Part shown: positions 22,591-33,684 of the stretch, in pieces
Numbering within the stretch: the stretch's first letter is position 1
How the letters are laid out: each line of letters opens with the position of its first letter
NCBI GenBank assembly: GCA_036244855.1
Contig: BQKZ01000100.1
Coordinates: forward strand, 29,344 to 93,343
Direction of reading: 5' to 3'
From: Temnopleurus reevesii
Taxonomy: Eukaryota; Echinodermata; Echinoidea; Temnopleuroida; Temnopleuridae
DNA length: 64,000 bases
Made by a program: the position numbers and the translations under genes
Notes under the pieces: model-generated
The model's input: only the letters and a program-made list of their open reading frames with translations
Told to the model about the DNA's origin: nothing
The model's database searches: none

Positions 22591-23730
22591 TTGATAATAC
22601 TTGGCAAGCCCTTTTATAAAGTTATTCTTTCCGGTTCAGCTGTAAACCTACGTCACCTTAAAACGAATTGATATCGTCTTGGTAATTTTCCTTTTTTAAA
22701 TTATTTATTAATATTACGATCACAATATTACAGCCGTAGTGTGTCCAGTCCCTCCGATTTTAGATTGTCTTGGCACGTCCTTTTGGAAAGTTATTCTACC
22801 CGGTCCAGCTGTACATCTACACCACACCAAAACATTTTGATATTGCCTGAAGAACTCTATTTTGTACATTCTCTATTGCTTTTCTATCCATCTGAATACA
22901 AATTGAAAGGGCAAACAAATTGATTTGATAATTTTCTTATTGCATAACCACAATACTAAAGAGTGTCTTAAATACGTCCAGCCCCTCAGATTGCAAGACG
23001 TCTTGGCACGCCCTTTAAAAGGTTATTCTACTCGGTCCAGCTGTACATCTACGTCACACACAAAAGAAAATCTTGATCGCCTGAGTAACCTTTCTTTTCT
23101 GTAAGAATATGATTAGATAGGGCAAACAGCTTGATTTGAGAATTTCATACTGTTCGATCACAATGTCTTGATTTGAGTGGGACCAGCCCCTCCGATTCCC
23201 AGTTGTCTCGGCACGCCATTTGGAAAGTTATTCTACCCAGTGCAGCTGCACATCTACGTCACACTAAAAAGATATTGATATTGCCTGAAGAACTTTCTTT
23301 TTTTACATTCTAATCCATCTGAGTATAATTTGAAAGAGCAAACATATTGCTTTGATAGTTTTCTAATTTTACGACCATTACTACAAAGTATATTTGATAA
23401 TGATTAGCCCCTCCGATTCCAAGACGTCTTGGCACGCCCTTTGGAAAGTTATTCTACCCGGTCCAGCTTCAATCATCTACGTCAAACTATTAAAAATATT
23501 GTAGTCGCCCGGGAAATTTTTCAAAAACATTATTTATTAGTTTTTCATCCAGCTGTGCATAATTATATAAGGTAAGCAGATAGGTATTAGGAATTTTAAA
23601 TTGCGCGATCACAATGTTGCAAAGGGTCTTTAGATATGACCAGCCCCTCCGATTCCAAGACATCTTGGCACACCCTTTGGAAAGTTATTATACCCGGTCC
23701 AGCTGTACATCTACGTCACACCATTCCAAC
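22591..23730 (+). repeat. Six-unit diverged tandem array with a conserved 80-bp core
   Basis: The core CCCCTCCGATTCCAAGACGT, then CTTGGCACGCCCTTTGGAAA, GTTATTCTACCCGGTCCAGC and TGTACATCTACGTCACAC recurs six times. Its TTGGCA words start at 22601, 22770, 23003, 23208 (as TCGGCA), 23429 and 23665, giving spacings of 169, 233, 205, 221 and 236 bp. Spacers are AT-rich and share weaker blocks (TTGCCTGAAGAACT; GGGCAAACA; CACAAT). The cores stay much closer to each other than the spacers do. The core contains the palindrome CCAAGACGTCTTGG in the best units, an E-box CAGCTG and a CRE half-site ACGTCA. One frame reads LGTPFGKLFYPVQLYIYVT, but the first unit has a stop and the fifth an indel. It may be an old satellite, a cis-regulatory array or a structured RNA cluster; function is unknown. 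Confidence 0.85.
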
Positions 23731-23874
23731 ACATGAGATTATCCAAACCGGCGTACCAACCACAGGCCAAATATTTAATGATCGGAATTGAAACAGCTAT
23801 GAGCTTCACAGTGTGGGTCTAAATGCTCTTTCTGGGTCACAACTCTCCATCTCAATGCGCTGTCACACATTACA

Positions 23875-24118
23875 GGCGCCGCGGTGTACTGGTTCCGACT
23901 CTAGCCTTTCAACCTGAGGGTCTAATGTTCGAATCACACCACCTTGGTGTTAATTTCCTTCAGCAACAAATTCATCCACATTGTGCTGCACTCAACCAAG
24001 GTGAGATAATTGGGTACCTGGTAGGAATTTATTCCTTCAAAAAAAGCTTATGCGCCTACAAAGCCACGGTAATAACGCTGCAATTGTAGAGCGCTTAGGG
24101 AATTCTTCGTAAAGAGTT
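23875..24118 (+). mobile_element. tRNA-headed SINE, copy A (plus)
   Basis: It begins GGCGCCGCGGTGTACTGGTT, an A-box-like tRNA head. The B-box relic is ATGTTCGAATC at about 23925-23935, followed by the body TTCCTTCAGCAACAAATTCA and GTGCTGCACTCAACC. It ends near TAATAATAATAA at 24119. It meets copy B tail to tail, so the two share the trinucleotide run. Confidence 0.8.
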
Positions 24119-24404
24119 GATAATAATAATAATAGATGCAATTTATATAGCACACGTATCCACTCTGCGGAGTGCTCAAGGCGCTTTGGATTATTATTAC
24201 CCTGGCTTTAGCCCGGCGTACACCAACGCACATGACATTTCAAAGAATGAATATTCCTACCAGGTATCCATTCACCTCACCTGGGTTGAGTGCAGCACAA
24301 TGCGGATGGATTTCTTGCTGAAGGAAATTAAAGCCATGGGTGGGATTCGAACCTACGACCCTCTAGTTGAAAGGCGAGAGTCGGAACCACTACACTACGG
24401 CGCC
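24119..24404 (-). mobile_element. tRNA-headed SINE, copy B (minus)
   Basis: On the minus strand it reads GGCGCCGTAGTGTAGTGGTT, with the B-box GGTTCGAATCCC (plus-strand 24342-24353). The same body as copy A follows, and the 3' end is GCGCCTTGAGCACTCCGCAG then GCTATATAAATTGCATC and (TTA)n. It is full length and well kept, which fits Pol III transcription from internal A and B boxes and LINE-assisted movement. Confidence 0.85.
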
Positions 24405-25092
24405 TCCGCTATATAGAAGCCGTTCATTATTATTAATAAACACAACAAAAACTGTTCCTCCAATTTGAAAGTAGCGCATTCTTTAAATGAGCAAGCGTGC
24501 CAGAACTTATGTAAATCTGGGTTCCCATCTAAAGAAATGACAATTGTGCTTTCATGTCAATTATTACACCCTCACTTATATAGTCATTGTTGTTCTTTTT
24601 TCGCATTGATGCGCATATTCTTTTTTAATTGTTAAATGCCATATCTTCGACTAAGCTTGATATTTGTGAAATTAATTGGATGTGTATTTTCCGTCACATT
24701 TTTTTTTCGTAATTTGGCTGTAACATATAATAAGTTTGATAGAATAGTGTCTGATTATTAATGAAATTTAAAAAAAGGACATTTTGTACATATCGGCTAG
24801 CCAGGTAGTTCATAAAGATTTCCTGTAAATTTTGTTATTCATTCAGATAAAGGTTGTATTTTTCTTCGTTTTTTCTTTGGGTTTTGTAACGTACGTCTAG
24901 CGTGAAGTGGATTTATTTCAATTCTTCATTCGACTGATTTAGAAAAATTGTATAGCGCTTGACGTTTATACATTTGCTAGCATAAGCTACGTTTAGAAAC
25001 GTGTCTCTTGCTGGAAGGTACCGTCATATAGATGTAATGATCGCTATGCGTTGGCTAATTACCACAAGTGTGTGACGGCACCCTATATAAAG
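24405..25092. other. Intergenic, nothing recognised
   Basis: AT-rich; no gene or repeat family member seen. Confidence 0.5.
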
Positions 25093-25335
25093 ACCGACTC
25101 ACACCTTTGTATTTTAGCCTGCGTTGGCCCAGCGTTTTTTGGAAATTAAAACACGCTCCCTGGACGCACATCGTTCGCGTATCAGACGGTGGACTTACGT
25201 TCGGATTGCGATCAAGGAGTGTACGCCGGAAGTCAGTCCACCGTATGACCCGCGTCTTTGTGCGTTAAGGGAGCGTTTTTTAATTTACAAATACGCTGGG
25301 CCGACGCAGGCTAAAAAGCCAAGGTGTGATTCGGC
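25093..25335. mobile_element. Family C palindromic MITE, copy 1
   Basis: The left end CCGACTCACACCTTTG is answered at the right by CCAAGGTGTGATTCGG. Inner blocks also pair: TTTTAGCCTGCGTTGGCCCA with TGGGCCGACGCAGGCTAAAA offset by one base, ACGCTCCCTGGACGCAC with GTGCGTTAAGGGAGCG, and CGGTGGACTTACG with the GTCAGTCCACCG side. The whole 243 bp could fold as one hairpin. The plus-strand frames through it are shadows of the palindrome. A second copy lies at 59680-59922. Confidence 0.85.
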
Positions 25336-28300
25336 CGTAACATTCCAATGTTGTCTCTTTATGCACACGATGTGACATATTCTCTCTACCATGGATATAT
25401 CCAGGAGGTGATATATCAGCATTGATGTATGCTGTTTTGCTTTTTAATTTACTATCCTTTAAATTTATTATCGTACCTCTTACAGGTTTTGAAATACTTA
25501 GCTTTGTTAAGTAAATTCATTGCGACACACCTAAAAATGAAACTGTATTTCCGAACTTGGGCTAACTGAATTATCAAAAGTATACCGACAAAACTCAATT
25601 CCTCGAGTGAAACAAATCCTGAAAACATGGGCTGAATGCTCAGTGAAATCAAACAGAAGATTTGTATCGAGTCCTTCACTGGGAATACTTGTTTCACGCA
25701 ATAAGCCTCTGTAGCAATGATTGCCTTACCTAATGCCACTTCGTGTGGCTCTTGGGTATACATGGTGTAAAGGGCAATTCGATTGCATGAAAAATCAGCA
25801 TACGTCTAATTCGGATATGAACTCCCTCGAGAGGGGCAAACGCGTTCAAATCAGGCGAATTATCTACGAATTTCACCCTGTGATACCATTATAGGAATGC
25901 ATAACACGTCTCGAGCTAGATTGAATAAATAGATCATTGGCCAATTTTAGAAAATCGCGATGAGATTTGGGATTCCATGATATTTCAGATTTAACGATTA
26001 CAGGAAAGAGGTTTTCAAAATTAGCTTTCGTTGAGGCATGAGAATATTGATGTGCGTGGTGCGTGTGTATGTATGAATTTGTGAGACATATTTATATGAA
26101 TGTTTTCTATCAGCGTGAATAAGCCTCGTTTTAAACGGATTGGAATTAACTCTGCGAGCGTCCTTCATTAATCTTTAATAGTTATATTTGCACATAGTCC
26201 TTGCCATTGCTGAAAGCCAATCGCGTGAAACATATTTTATTTACAAGTCTTTAAACTCAACGCCTGACTCATAAATGGATCTTTCTTTTTTCGTCTTATT
26301 GTTTATGTTCAGCTCAGACGTGTAACTTGTTGTGTTTAGTGTAAACTAAAATGAAATTTAGGAATAAACTAGTAAGGTTCATCTAAGCCATAACCAATTT
26401 CACTAAATCTTCTGTTAGGAATAACAACAAATAAAGCTTTTAATTGAGATGTGTAAAACAAATCATAATTCCCCAATTACTCTATGTATATTTCATCATA
26501 ATTATGTGTTATCAAAACACATGTTTCTTAAATCATTACATTGAAAGAAGTAGTGCGACCATTCATCTGTGAATTCGCATACCGATAGGATATTAGTGAA
26601 TGATATATTTAATAAAAGGTAAAAGTTCTCTAATTTCCCTTCGTTCTAATAATGTTTTTAAAATAGAGATTATACATTTGATTGAACAAATTCCACATTG
26701 TGCCCTCTCAACATAAAAAAAATCATGAATGACTAGGAATGATTTTTTAAAAAATATCCGTGGTGGTAATTTTATTTTAATGCAGGCAACGAAAGCACGA
26801 AACGTTTATATATAATCATGGTGCTTTCAGCAAGGCTTGTTTCTGACATCAATCACATTAGGATCCAACACCAGTTTGTTTGCTCTATCAATTCATCTCA
26901 GCAATCTTTACAACCAACCTGGCAAATAGAGCTTCCTGCTCTTGGCAAATTATGCATCCAACTCCAAGATGAAACGGGCTATATTGAAGCTTTTCTTTTC
27001 ATTTGCACTGCTCATCAAGACGTAGATGATAATAATAAAGAGGTAACCTACGCAGTATATATGATGTAAATATGCTTCGTCAAAATATGGACCAGTTTAC
27101 AATATCACTCCTCGCTCCATCTCGTTGTGGATATCGTGTTCAGTTGACATGGCAACCATATTTGAACAAAGTGATGCCCGTTTAAGTTCTTTTCCAATAA
27201 AAGGCACGTATTTCTTTCCTGTTCTCTTTCTTGCCATCGAGCTCAAGTCAGCATCTTGAAGATTCATGGCGCGCAGATTGGAGCAGCAGCATACGCCCCT
27301 CTGCATTTAAATCGTTTCATATCTTCCCTACTTGCAGCGCGGTTTTGGGTTGCGATGGCGCTGGAATCTGGGTTAAAAGGCTGCAGGAGTAATAGGTGTA
27401 TACAGTTATCTCCAGTGAAGTTGAAACATCTGTAGATGGGATGAAATCATGTACACAGATCTCTTTGTATTGACCTATATGAACGATTTGGAACGAGGAC
27501 AATATTAAAAGTGACATAATATCAGGATGGTTGTGAACAAGAAAGGATAGGATGCCAAAGATAAATTGATCGAATCGAGAACATTTACTCCTTGCAGTAG
27601 AAAAATCATAAGTAATTTAGAACACAGAAAATAAATAAATACAATCATATCAACTTATTTATTAGTCATTTTATAGAAATGTATATTTCCAATACCATTA
27701 TTTTTGGCGTCTGCATACAAGTTTCGTTCTTAATTTAAATTTCTAGGTGGGGTACATGTATTTCATTTCTGTGTACTTTAAGACGAAATGAGTTATAATA
27801 TTACCAAGATTGAATGGTTAAAAATTAAGAAAACTATGCAACCATCAATTGATAACATAGTCTGGAAAATGTGAAAAAAGAGACATTGTGAGAGCATCAA
27901 AGCCTCATACAACAACAGTTTCAAGTGGTGAAGTATGTGGCACAATCAAAATGGCGCCTTGAAATGAGTCAGGCTTATAAAGAGACTCTTTAGATTCTCT
28001 CACGACAGTGAACAGTGTGATGCAATTCATTGGTAACCCTGTGCAGATAGGATAGGGCAACTGTCTTATGTTACTTCGTGAGGCTAGTTAAAGAAAAACA
28101 CCGATATTAGTTACATTCTGGAGCCAAAACAATCAGCGAACAGATTGTCAGAATCGCTTCTCCACTTGCCCCACTTTAACGTTTATCTAATTTTCATTCG
28201 CCTAACCAGAGGCCAAATATGAAGTTTTGGCGCGCACCCTTCTCCCGTCTTATAAGGGAATATGAATGTACTTGATTATGCTGATCACGGGTTAATTCGG

Positions 28301-29183
28301 AAATAATGAAGCATATGGTGGATGTTTACGTTTCTAAAAACAGATTGGGAATATGATCGCGGTCTATGATGTCATGAGACTCATAAAAATGACGATTAGG
28401 AAGTAAAATAAGGAGTGCTTATACCACCGCGCATATTGCATGTTTAATGTTGGAAATTTAAGGGTTTTGTTTGTGGCAAGTCTATAAGATGTATTTTGGT
28501 CATCATCATGATTTTGACAGTTTATGTGACTGTGGAATATTTGTTCCTTTATAACTGATTTATTTCTCATTTCGGTTAAAATCTGATGTCTTGAGGGACT
28601 TTTTCTCATTCTAAATTGTACGAAGTCAGTTATTCAACAAAACATTTTTATGGTTCATAGTTCAAATTTGAGCAAATTCAGTTTGGCAATGGGATAGGAT
28701 CAGCTTGTATAGGTATGGCTGCCCTATTAGAAGAGATGTTTGCATTATTAGAATTATGTTTCTTAAGGAATCTTACTGGAAGTATGAATAAATTTTCATT
28801 GTAAAAGACATCATACCAAAGAATGTCACAATATTCGGTAACAACAAGGAAAATGTCCCAATGCAATTTTACAAATTTGCAAGATCGTTCTTAGCAATCG
28901 GCTCGTCCATCAAACTATTTTAGGTAAACCGTGACAAAAACAGTTCTAGTCTGCCTAACCTCTGGGGACCTATAGGTAGACCGATCAATATCGTGCTATT
29001 GCTCGCACAATAGAACATTGCAGATTAACGAAAGAAACACCGCACCGCCTTATTATTACACATAAAACACTTGACAAAAGGAAAATATTGACTCTCTCGT
29101 CCCATCTTAAGGTCTGCATTGGTTGTTGTACGACTCAAGGCACATTTCCAAGATCTTTCCAGCACAAATTCATCTCATTATAG
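25336..29183. other. Long intergenic stretch with weak ORFs only
   Basis: No repeat family member was found. An ORF at 26818-27069 (+) has an A at -3 and ends near a GAG/GTAACC donor, but there is no domain and no matching exon. A 103-codon minus ORF at 25452-25763 is also unremarkable. Neither is supported as a gene. Confidence 0.45.
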
Positions 29184-29310
29184 ATGTTTTGGGTCGTAGA
29201 TTCTAAGGTTATCAAGACTTTCCATGTTGCCTGTGAGGACATTGCCATAATTAGATCACAACTCATGTTTGTTAGATGGATGGAGATTGAACACAAGGCG
29301 TTTGCAGAGG
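29184..29310 (+). CDS. Candidate coding exon, function unknown
   Basis: The segment follows an acceptor-like TCTCATTATAG and ends at the donor GAGG followed by GTATGT. It is open across its length, reading MFWVVDSKVIKTFHVACEDI and on, 42 codons plus one base (phase 1). The exon-like segment at 31733, which begins after CCATTACACAG, needs exactly one preceding base, so the two would join in frame. No domain is recognised. Phase agreement has a one-in-three chance of being accidental. Confidence 0.2.
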
Positions 29311-30218
29311 GTATGTACTTTATCTATATCGAAACATGTGCAATGATTCTACATGTTAATCTGTATACCCGTTTAGATTAATTATACCAGCAAGTTCAAT
29401 GTTAATTTGTTGCTTACTTATTGTTCTAGCCGAGTACCATCATTTGCACGAATATGTAATTCATAACTAGCTCCCGTATCATTACAAGAAATAAAGTTGT
29501 TATTTCGTCGTGATATATGTGTTTACTATGGGGTGTGGATGGATGGTGTATGGTGTCAACAACCTTTGAAACAAGCAGATGCAATACGAGCTATTTAGTA
29601 GCTTTATACCCGAAAGAAATCTAGTAAATACTTCGTAAACAAATTTATATCAGTCGGTAGGCTTGTAGCAATATTTTATGACCGTTCTAATAGCCAAGTT
29701 GAGGCCTCAGAGCATGGAGACTGCAGAATTGATAACATTGGCGGTACATTACGTCTCCCTGTGCAGGATACAGTGTCGCATAATTGAACTTGAAACTGCG
29801 TTTTATCTAGAAACCGTCCCAGGATACCCATATCATGCCATCAGTTTGTCCCACTCTTACCCTGTAACCTAATTGTAAAGAAATCGAGATGGGAACTACA
29901 AACTGTGTGATGCTGCCACACACCAACTAGTGTTTGATTATGGGTTCTAGACTCATTTTTGGTGTTTGTGCGTTTTCTTGTTTTGTTTTTATTTTGTTTC
30001 GTAGGCCTATTGAGTTTATCTGACATTTATCCTAGCTGCAAATGAAAGAATTTACAATTTATCTGATGGTTATACCAAATTGTCGTATGACATGCCATGA
30101 CTGTGTAAAAGTCAAATGCGAATTATTTAAAACCCCTTTGAATGAATCAGAGTGTCTAAGTATTTATTTCGGGGTCTCTAAATAGCAAATACATCTTATC
30201 AAGCACCTAGTCACACCA

Positions 30219-30446
30219 ATGCCACCGACACAAGATCCTCATCAGAGCGAACCGACCATGGCAAGACAGCCTTGTTGTAGTATGGCTAACAAGCCCGGTC
30301 TGACTCGGTTCGGTGTGTTGATGTGGCTGCAGCACCAAGGATACCCGAGTCGTTGTGAAAATTCAAGCAGATCGCAATTAATGTGCACCTGCGACGATCA
30401 GCAGATCATGAAACACATTTGCGCTGCAAAGTTCGATTTCCAGTAG
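30219..30446 (+). pseudogene. Decayed LINE ORF2 C-terminal fragment
   Basis: The frame reads GLTRFGVLMWLQHQGY and later LMCTCDDQQIMKHI. This follows the pattern of the C-terminal end of non-LTR retrotransposon reverse transcriptases, where an LNRxRTGxGR...KWG block precedes a CxCGxxEQTMxHIxxxCP zinc-binding block. The final CP is replaced and only part of the Cys/His set survives. Frames after 30446 are full of stops. It is best read as a dead 5'-truncated LINE remnant. The match is from memory of the family pattern, not from a search. Confidence 0.45.
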
Positions 30447-31330
30447 AGACCAATTACCAATGACCAGTACCCGATACATCGCCACCCCGATCATTTGGGG
30501 AGATAGGATGCGATGCGTACCGGTGGGTATTGATCGGCTGAGGCAGCTGAATGAGCAATATGAATTGGTAAAACCAAGAATGGGGTCTCTAAAACAATGG
30601 GGTAAATTAAGCACTCAATGATGCATTTCGTTATAGTTCATAGGGTACGTTCCAGTTAGAAGCCGACCTTTTCTTATCGACATCACTAACAATGCCATGA
30701 TTTTGAACTCTATACGTTGATAATGAGGGTATGCTTTTCATTTTCATATATTATTATTAATTTTATTTATACATTTACCACTCACGGGTTGCATTGCACT
30801 GTAATTATACTCATGAGAGTAACGTGATAGTTTTATCCGACAGATACATTACGATAGAAAGCTGATATATCACTATTTCTTGGAATGAGTTCTTGCGGAT
30901 CAATACCCTATAGCACCAGCAAAGCAGCTCGTAAAATAGAATGCATATAAGGTTTATATATAATCCACTTATGTACTCGGCGTTTTCATTCCCCCTTTCG
31001 GTGTTACTTTGACAAAGCAAACATTTAACTGGGCTAAGCTTACTTCCAAATACGATGGAGGTCATGAGAAACTAAAATGATGATACATTGTAGGTAAACA
31101 CATGGCCATTACTATGCTTAGCTTTAATGTATAATGTACATATATCTCCCCTCTCGACTTATTTGCTTAATCCTCCGCCAGCCTCTCCATCACCAAGACA
31201 TTGTACATTCCTCGATGGAGCAATGTCCTCCTAGGGTGAACTCTTTGTGTTTCCTCAGACAGATCTCAGACTAAAGACATGACTTCTATCGTGTGGGTAT
31301 ATTAGATTAAGATTGATTTTGTTTTGGAAA

Positions 31331-31557
31331 TTAATTTGATATATCTGTTTGCTGTTTTTCTCGCTCATCAAGGGCTCTTTTCTCCATCCACTCGAGTTCA
31401 TTTAAAGCAAAGAGATCCCACCACTGGCCACAGCAGGCATCATAGTGGTTATCCATTTTTCCATGTTCTCCGAAATTGTTATATGTCCAATATGGGTGTC
31501 TGAAATCCGGAAGCCGCAAAGAGAGATTTTTATTTAAACTATTAATCGTCAGCTTTC
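31331..31557 (-). CDS. Candidate minus-strand terminal exon, function unknown
   Basis: A minus-strand frame opens after a stop near 31575 and runs to TAA at 31333-31331. The stretch after an acceptor-like GGATTTCAG (plus-strand about 31498-31506) reads HPYWTYNNFGEHGKMDNHYD and continues with two adjacent cysteines, two adjacent tryptophans and an acidic/basic C-terminus. The composition (many W, Y, N, H and charged residues, few of the L/F/S/I residues that chance AT-rich frames give) looks more protein-like than its neighbours. No ATG is needed if this is a last exon. No domain is recognised and no partner exon was found. Confidence 0.25.
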
Positions 31558-31732
31558 CATTTAATACAAGGCTTGACGCATAGACTTAAGTCATCAATCT
31601 AACTGTATTTATACATTTCTATGATATAGGCCCGAGGTCATGAATCTGTCCTGAAACTCCATTTTATTTTAATTGCAATCATTTTAATTTGTCAGAACAA
31701 GAACCCACTTTTTTCCACTCTCCATTACACAG

Positions 31733-31929
31733 GTGTGAGAATGCCACACGGTCTGGTAATTGGAAAGAAGCCTGATTTTTTAGATGGGGATTATTTCACC
31801 GATGAGTTTTTGCAATTTATGCAAGCTTTTATATCAAAATACAAATATGATACTGGCGTCTCCACACAGTATTGTTGTTTTATTGAATTGACTCACCTTC
31901 GCTCTACAATCAGGAGATTGTGGGATTGA
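31733..31929 (+). CDS. Candidate last exon, function unknown
   Basis: It follows the acceptor CACTCTCCATTACACAG, which has a fair pyrimidine tract. It begins in phase 1 and reads RMPHGLVIGKKPDFLDGDYF and on, with an acidic/aromatic stretch, to TGA at 31927-31929 if the printed frame end is used. It joins in frame to the exon-like segment at 29184-29310. I see no known domain, and the join is inference from splice signals and phase alone. Confidence 0.2.
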
Positions 31930-33562
31930 AACCCGACCTGATTACTAGTATATGAGAATCCAATTTCTATTCACCAATTTATGAACAAACTATAAGTCAA
32001 TATATAATTGATAGTTCACGATGCGTCGAGAATAAAAGGCTTAACTGGAATATAGCGAGAGGTCAGCTCCCACTTTCAATTCATCATCGCTGGTGAAAAA
32101 AAATACTGCTTTTACCCTGTCAGTGAGATGTCGGTTGGCAGGGAGGGAGGGGAGGTCTTAATTAATTAATCAACAAAATGTATTTTTATAGTTTCATGTG
32201 AAAAGCATACTTGCAATACCGTGTTTCTAAGATTCAGTCGTTAATATGTAACTCCTTTTGACGTATTTGGAAAATTAAATGTTGTTAATTAATCTTTGAC
32301 AGCTCAGTGCCCGTCAATCTTACACAGTATAATATTAATGTACCTGTGTATCTGGTGTACTTTGTGCCAGCTACATTGAACATTAAAATCAGATTGTAAA
32401 AATATTAAAAAAAGAAACAGAAATAGCATTCTGGGAAGAGTGTGATAATCAGCACTTGCATCAACATTTTTCTGTTCGTTTGTTGCATGACAGTTTAATT
32501 TTCAGTGACTTAATGACTATCATGTCATCTCCAATCTAGCAAAGCAATTTTATTTGATGGATTAAAACCTAGATTATAACCTACAAACCCGCATTGAACA
32601 TCCGGGTGTCGGAGTTAATTAGGCCATCTCAATCATACATGGACCTATTTATCGTCGTGAATCATGTGACTCAAGGTTTGGTTGAATCGTTCGAGCTCTA
32701 TCATGCAATCAGACTAATACGTTTATTATATTTGGAATGTCTGTTTGAATCATAAAAGTATGGTTTTAACAAATATTGCTTCTTTCAAATAACTGATAAA
32801 GCAACGCCAAATGTTTAGTGGCGGCTACTTTGGGTTAAATAGCACAAGCTTCTTTACTCCAATACTTAACCTGCAATATTTTGTTTTTGTAAACTTTGTA
32901 AATTCTATTTGTAATTGTTAAATCTTCTTTTTTTTTTTTCTTTTTTTTTTTTTTAAATGATTGACTTAAAAAACGACTCTTGAATCTTGAAACATCCTTG
33001 CAGTTGCCACAAATTTTTGACGATCTATTTTGAGAATTGAATGGAAATAATTTCTAATCCATGACTTGAATGACGCCATGCAGCGTGCATACCTTATCAT
33101 ACCTTATCCTATCTCATAGTAAATGAGCCCTGAAGTACGCTGAACGACTGGTCATGTTCGCCGTGAATTTTGCGACCGGAAGAGCGTCTCGTGAAATTTG
33201 TCACAACAAGCAGTCATTATCCGACAGTTACCATAGCAATATTCATAGAAATTTTCATCAAATCAAAATCAAGGATTTCCTTGGATTTAGTCAGCGCTGA
33301 CTAATAGTCGCTGCGACAAACTCAGCAAGAAACGGTCTCCAGGTCTTTAAGTTTGCGATTTTGAGCGAGGTGTTCATGACCTCTGACGCAAAGTTTGTGA
33401 CCTAGGACGTGAATTTCGCGACCCGGGTAAAAAAATTGCGACCAAGAACACCATTACACGCCCTGTTGTCGAAAGAATATGGCACAAATCTTGCGTTCCA
33501 GGTAACAAAATTTCAGTCAAATTTCATAATATTTTGGTCAAAATCACAAAATTTCATGACCT
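31930..33562. other. Intergenic; degenerate repeat at 33120-33560
   Basis: A T-rich tract lies at about 32927-32955. Between 33160 and 33450 the phrase GTGAATTTTGCGACC recurs in altered form (33163, 33409 and, shortened, 33430), with related TTTGTGACC words between them. This suggests an old repeat that I cannot delimit. No gene is seen. Confidence 0.4.
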
Positions 33563-33684
33563 GGAGCCTATAACATAAAACAAGTTAGAGATCAACCGCA
33601 AACGTTAGCCCATGATGTCCCATAGACTTGATATTGATATCAATTACGTATACGCTCGATTGGAAAACGTTATGTTACGGGGCC
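33563..33684. mobile_element. Family B palindromic MITE, copy 3
   Basis: The left end GGAGCCTATAACATAAAA and the right end GTTATGTTACGGGGCCC are degraded family B termini. The interior has the family's GATATTGATATCAATTACG palindrome and ATAGACTTGAT. It is non-coding. Confidence 0.7.

Noticed and set aside
22741..22923. Peptide frame through the tandem array cores, as micro-exons
   Set aside because: The first unit has a stop, the fifth an indel, and the frame is not kept through spacers. No consistent splice sites flank the cores. Not claimed as coding.
24117..24416. ORFs through the SINE copies (also near 23823-24089 and 54874-55068)
   Set aside because: They are translations of tRNA-derived SINE sequence; the same peptide recurs at 24 and 55 kb for that reason.
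26818..27069. ORF ending near a GAG/GTAACC donor, with ATGG start
   Set aside because: 83 codons is within chance length here; no domain and no in-phase downstream exon was found.
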